Shown one piece after another: positions 63,690-64,000 of a DNA stretch of 64,000 nt (position 1 is the first letter of the stretch; each line of letters starts with the position of its first letter). Made by a program: the position numbers and the translations under genes. A model generated the notes under the pieces. That model was not told the DNA's origin. It saw only the letters and a program-made list of their open reading frames with translations, and searched no databases. The DNA comes from Albula goreensis (lineage: Eukaryota; Chordata; Actinopteri; Albuliformes; Albulidae): NCBI GenBank assembly GCA_022829145.1, contig CM040753.1, positions 15,018,884 to 15,082,883 of the forward strand, in the 5' to 3' direction.

Positions 63690-64000
63690 TATTGGGCTGA
63701 AATTAATTCCATCCCAGGATGCTTTGCTCCAGGCGGGCGCCTGGTTATCGGCCTCCGGGGCTGGGATAGATAGCAGAGCTCCGACAGGAAGACAGAGATG
63801 GGATTGATTACACAGTTGCATCAGATAGACTTACCGCTAATCTGATGGTCTATCTGAGCTTGTACATCTCCATCTATCATCCTCCAGTCGTCCATCATCT
63901 GGGGCTCTGGGGGGCCCCACCAAGCATTGCACAGGGGCCCTCGAAACAGCTTCTTTCACGCACGTGTGCCCCGGCGGCCTGTTTACTCAGAGGAAACGCA
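63690..64000. promoter_or_regulatory. Candidate conserved element at the window edge
   Basis: GAAATTAATTCCATCCCAGG, GATGGGATTGATTACACAG (TGATTGAT-like Pbx/Hox-type site), and an exact 10 bp inverted repeat, TCAGATAGAC at 63821-63830 and GTCTATCTGA at 63848-63857, both containing GATA-type cores. GC-rich at the end (CACGTGTGCCCCGGCGGCC). It continues past the window. No coding frame with splice sites is seen. Confidence 0.38.

Overview
The window looks like intergenic or intronic DNA of a ray-finned fish. Three things point there: very long (CA)n/(GT)n tracts; several degenerate tRNA-derived SINEs of the fish V-SINE/HE1 kind, with the GCTTTGGATAAAAGCGTC-type core and a (TAATG)n-like tail; and Tc1-like elements of a kind common in teleosts. 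I cannot name the species. No complete protein-coding gene, rRNA, functional tRNA or CRISPR array is visible. Almost all open frames longer than 60 codons lie in microsatellites or look like chance. The 64 kb is best read as a gene desert or the inside of a very large intron.

Layout. 1-10 kb: AT-rich unique sequence with two long CA tracts and a pair of ~117 bp direct repeats 1.04 kb apart. 10-18 kb: a chimeric SINE, a possible 87 bp exon on the plus strand (11216-11302), an internally deleted piggyBac transposon (14401-15330) followed by another SINE, and a possible terminal exon on the minus strand (17819-18054). 18-32 kb: unique sequence, a LINE reverse-transcriptase fragment of L2-like type (24690-25110), compound microsatellites, and two relics of one Tc1-like family (28533-28843 and 31140-31395). 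32-38 kb: the most GC/CpG-rich part, with segments resembling conserved non-coding elements, including a perfect 10 bp-stem hairpin, and two SINE fragments. 38-47 kb: an internally deleted SINE, a dispersed unclassified repeat, a conserved-looking block at 44.7-45.1 kb, and a ~480 bp Tigger/pogo-type element much like ones I know from mammals. 47-57 kb: CA tracts and a ~665 bp imperfect palindrome with tRNA-SINE-like outer ends (54255-54919). 57-64 kb: several regulatory-looking segments rich in homeodomain-type TAATTA sites, ending in a conserved-looking block at the window edge.

How the parts work together: no pathway or operon is present. The plausible functional content is cis-regulatory (candidate enhancers around 7.3, 10, 12.3, 24, 33, 35, 37, 41.5, 44.9, 52.3, 59.8, 61.6, 62.3, 62.7 and 63.8 kb), perhaps serving a developmental gene outside the window, plus at most a few exons of unidentified transcripts. 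Conservation was judged only from composition and look, because no alignment was possible. The rest is transposon debris and simple repeats. I found no convincing sign of a new biological system.
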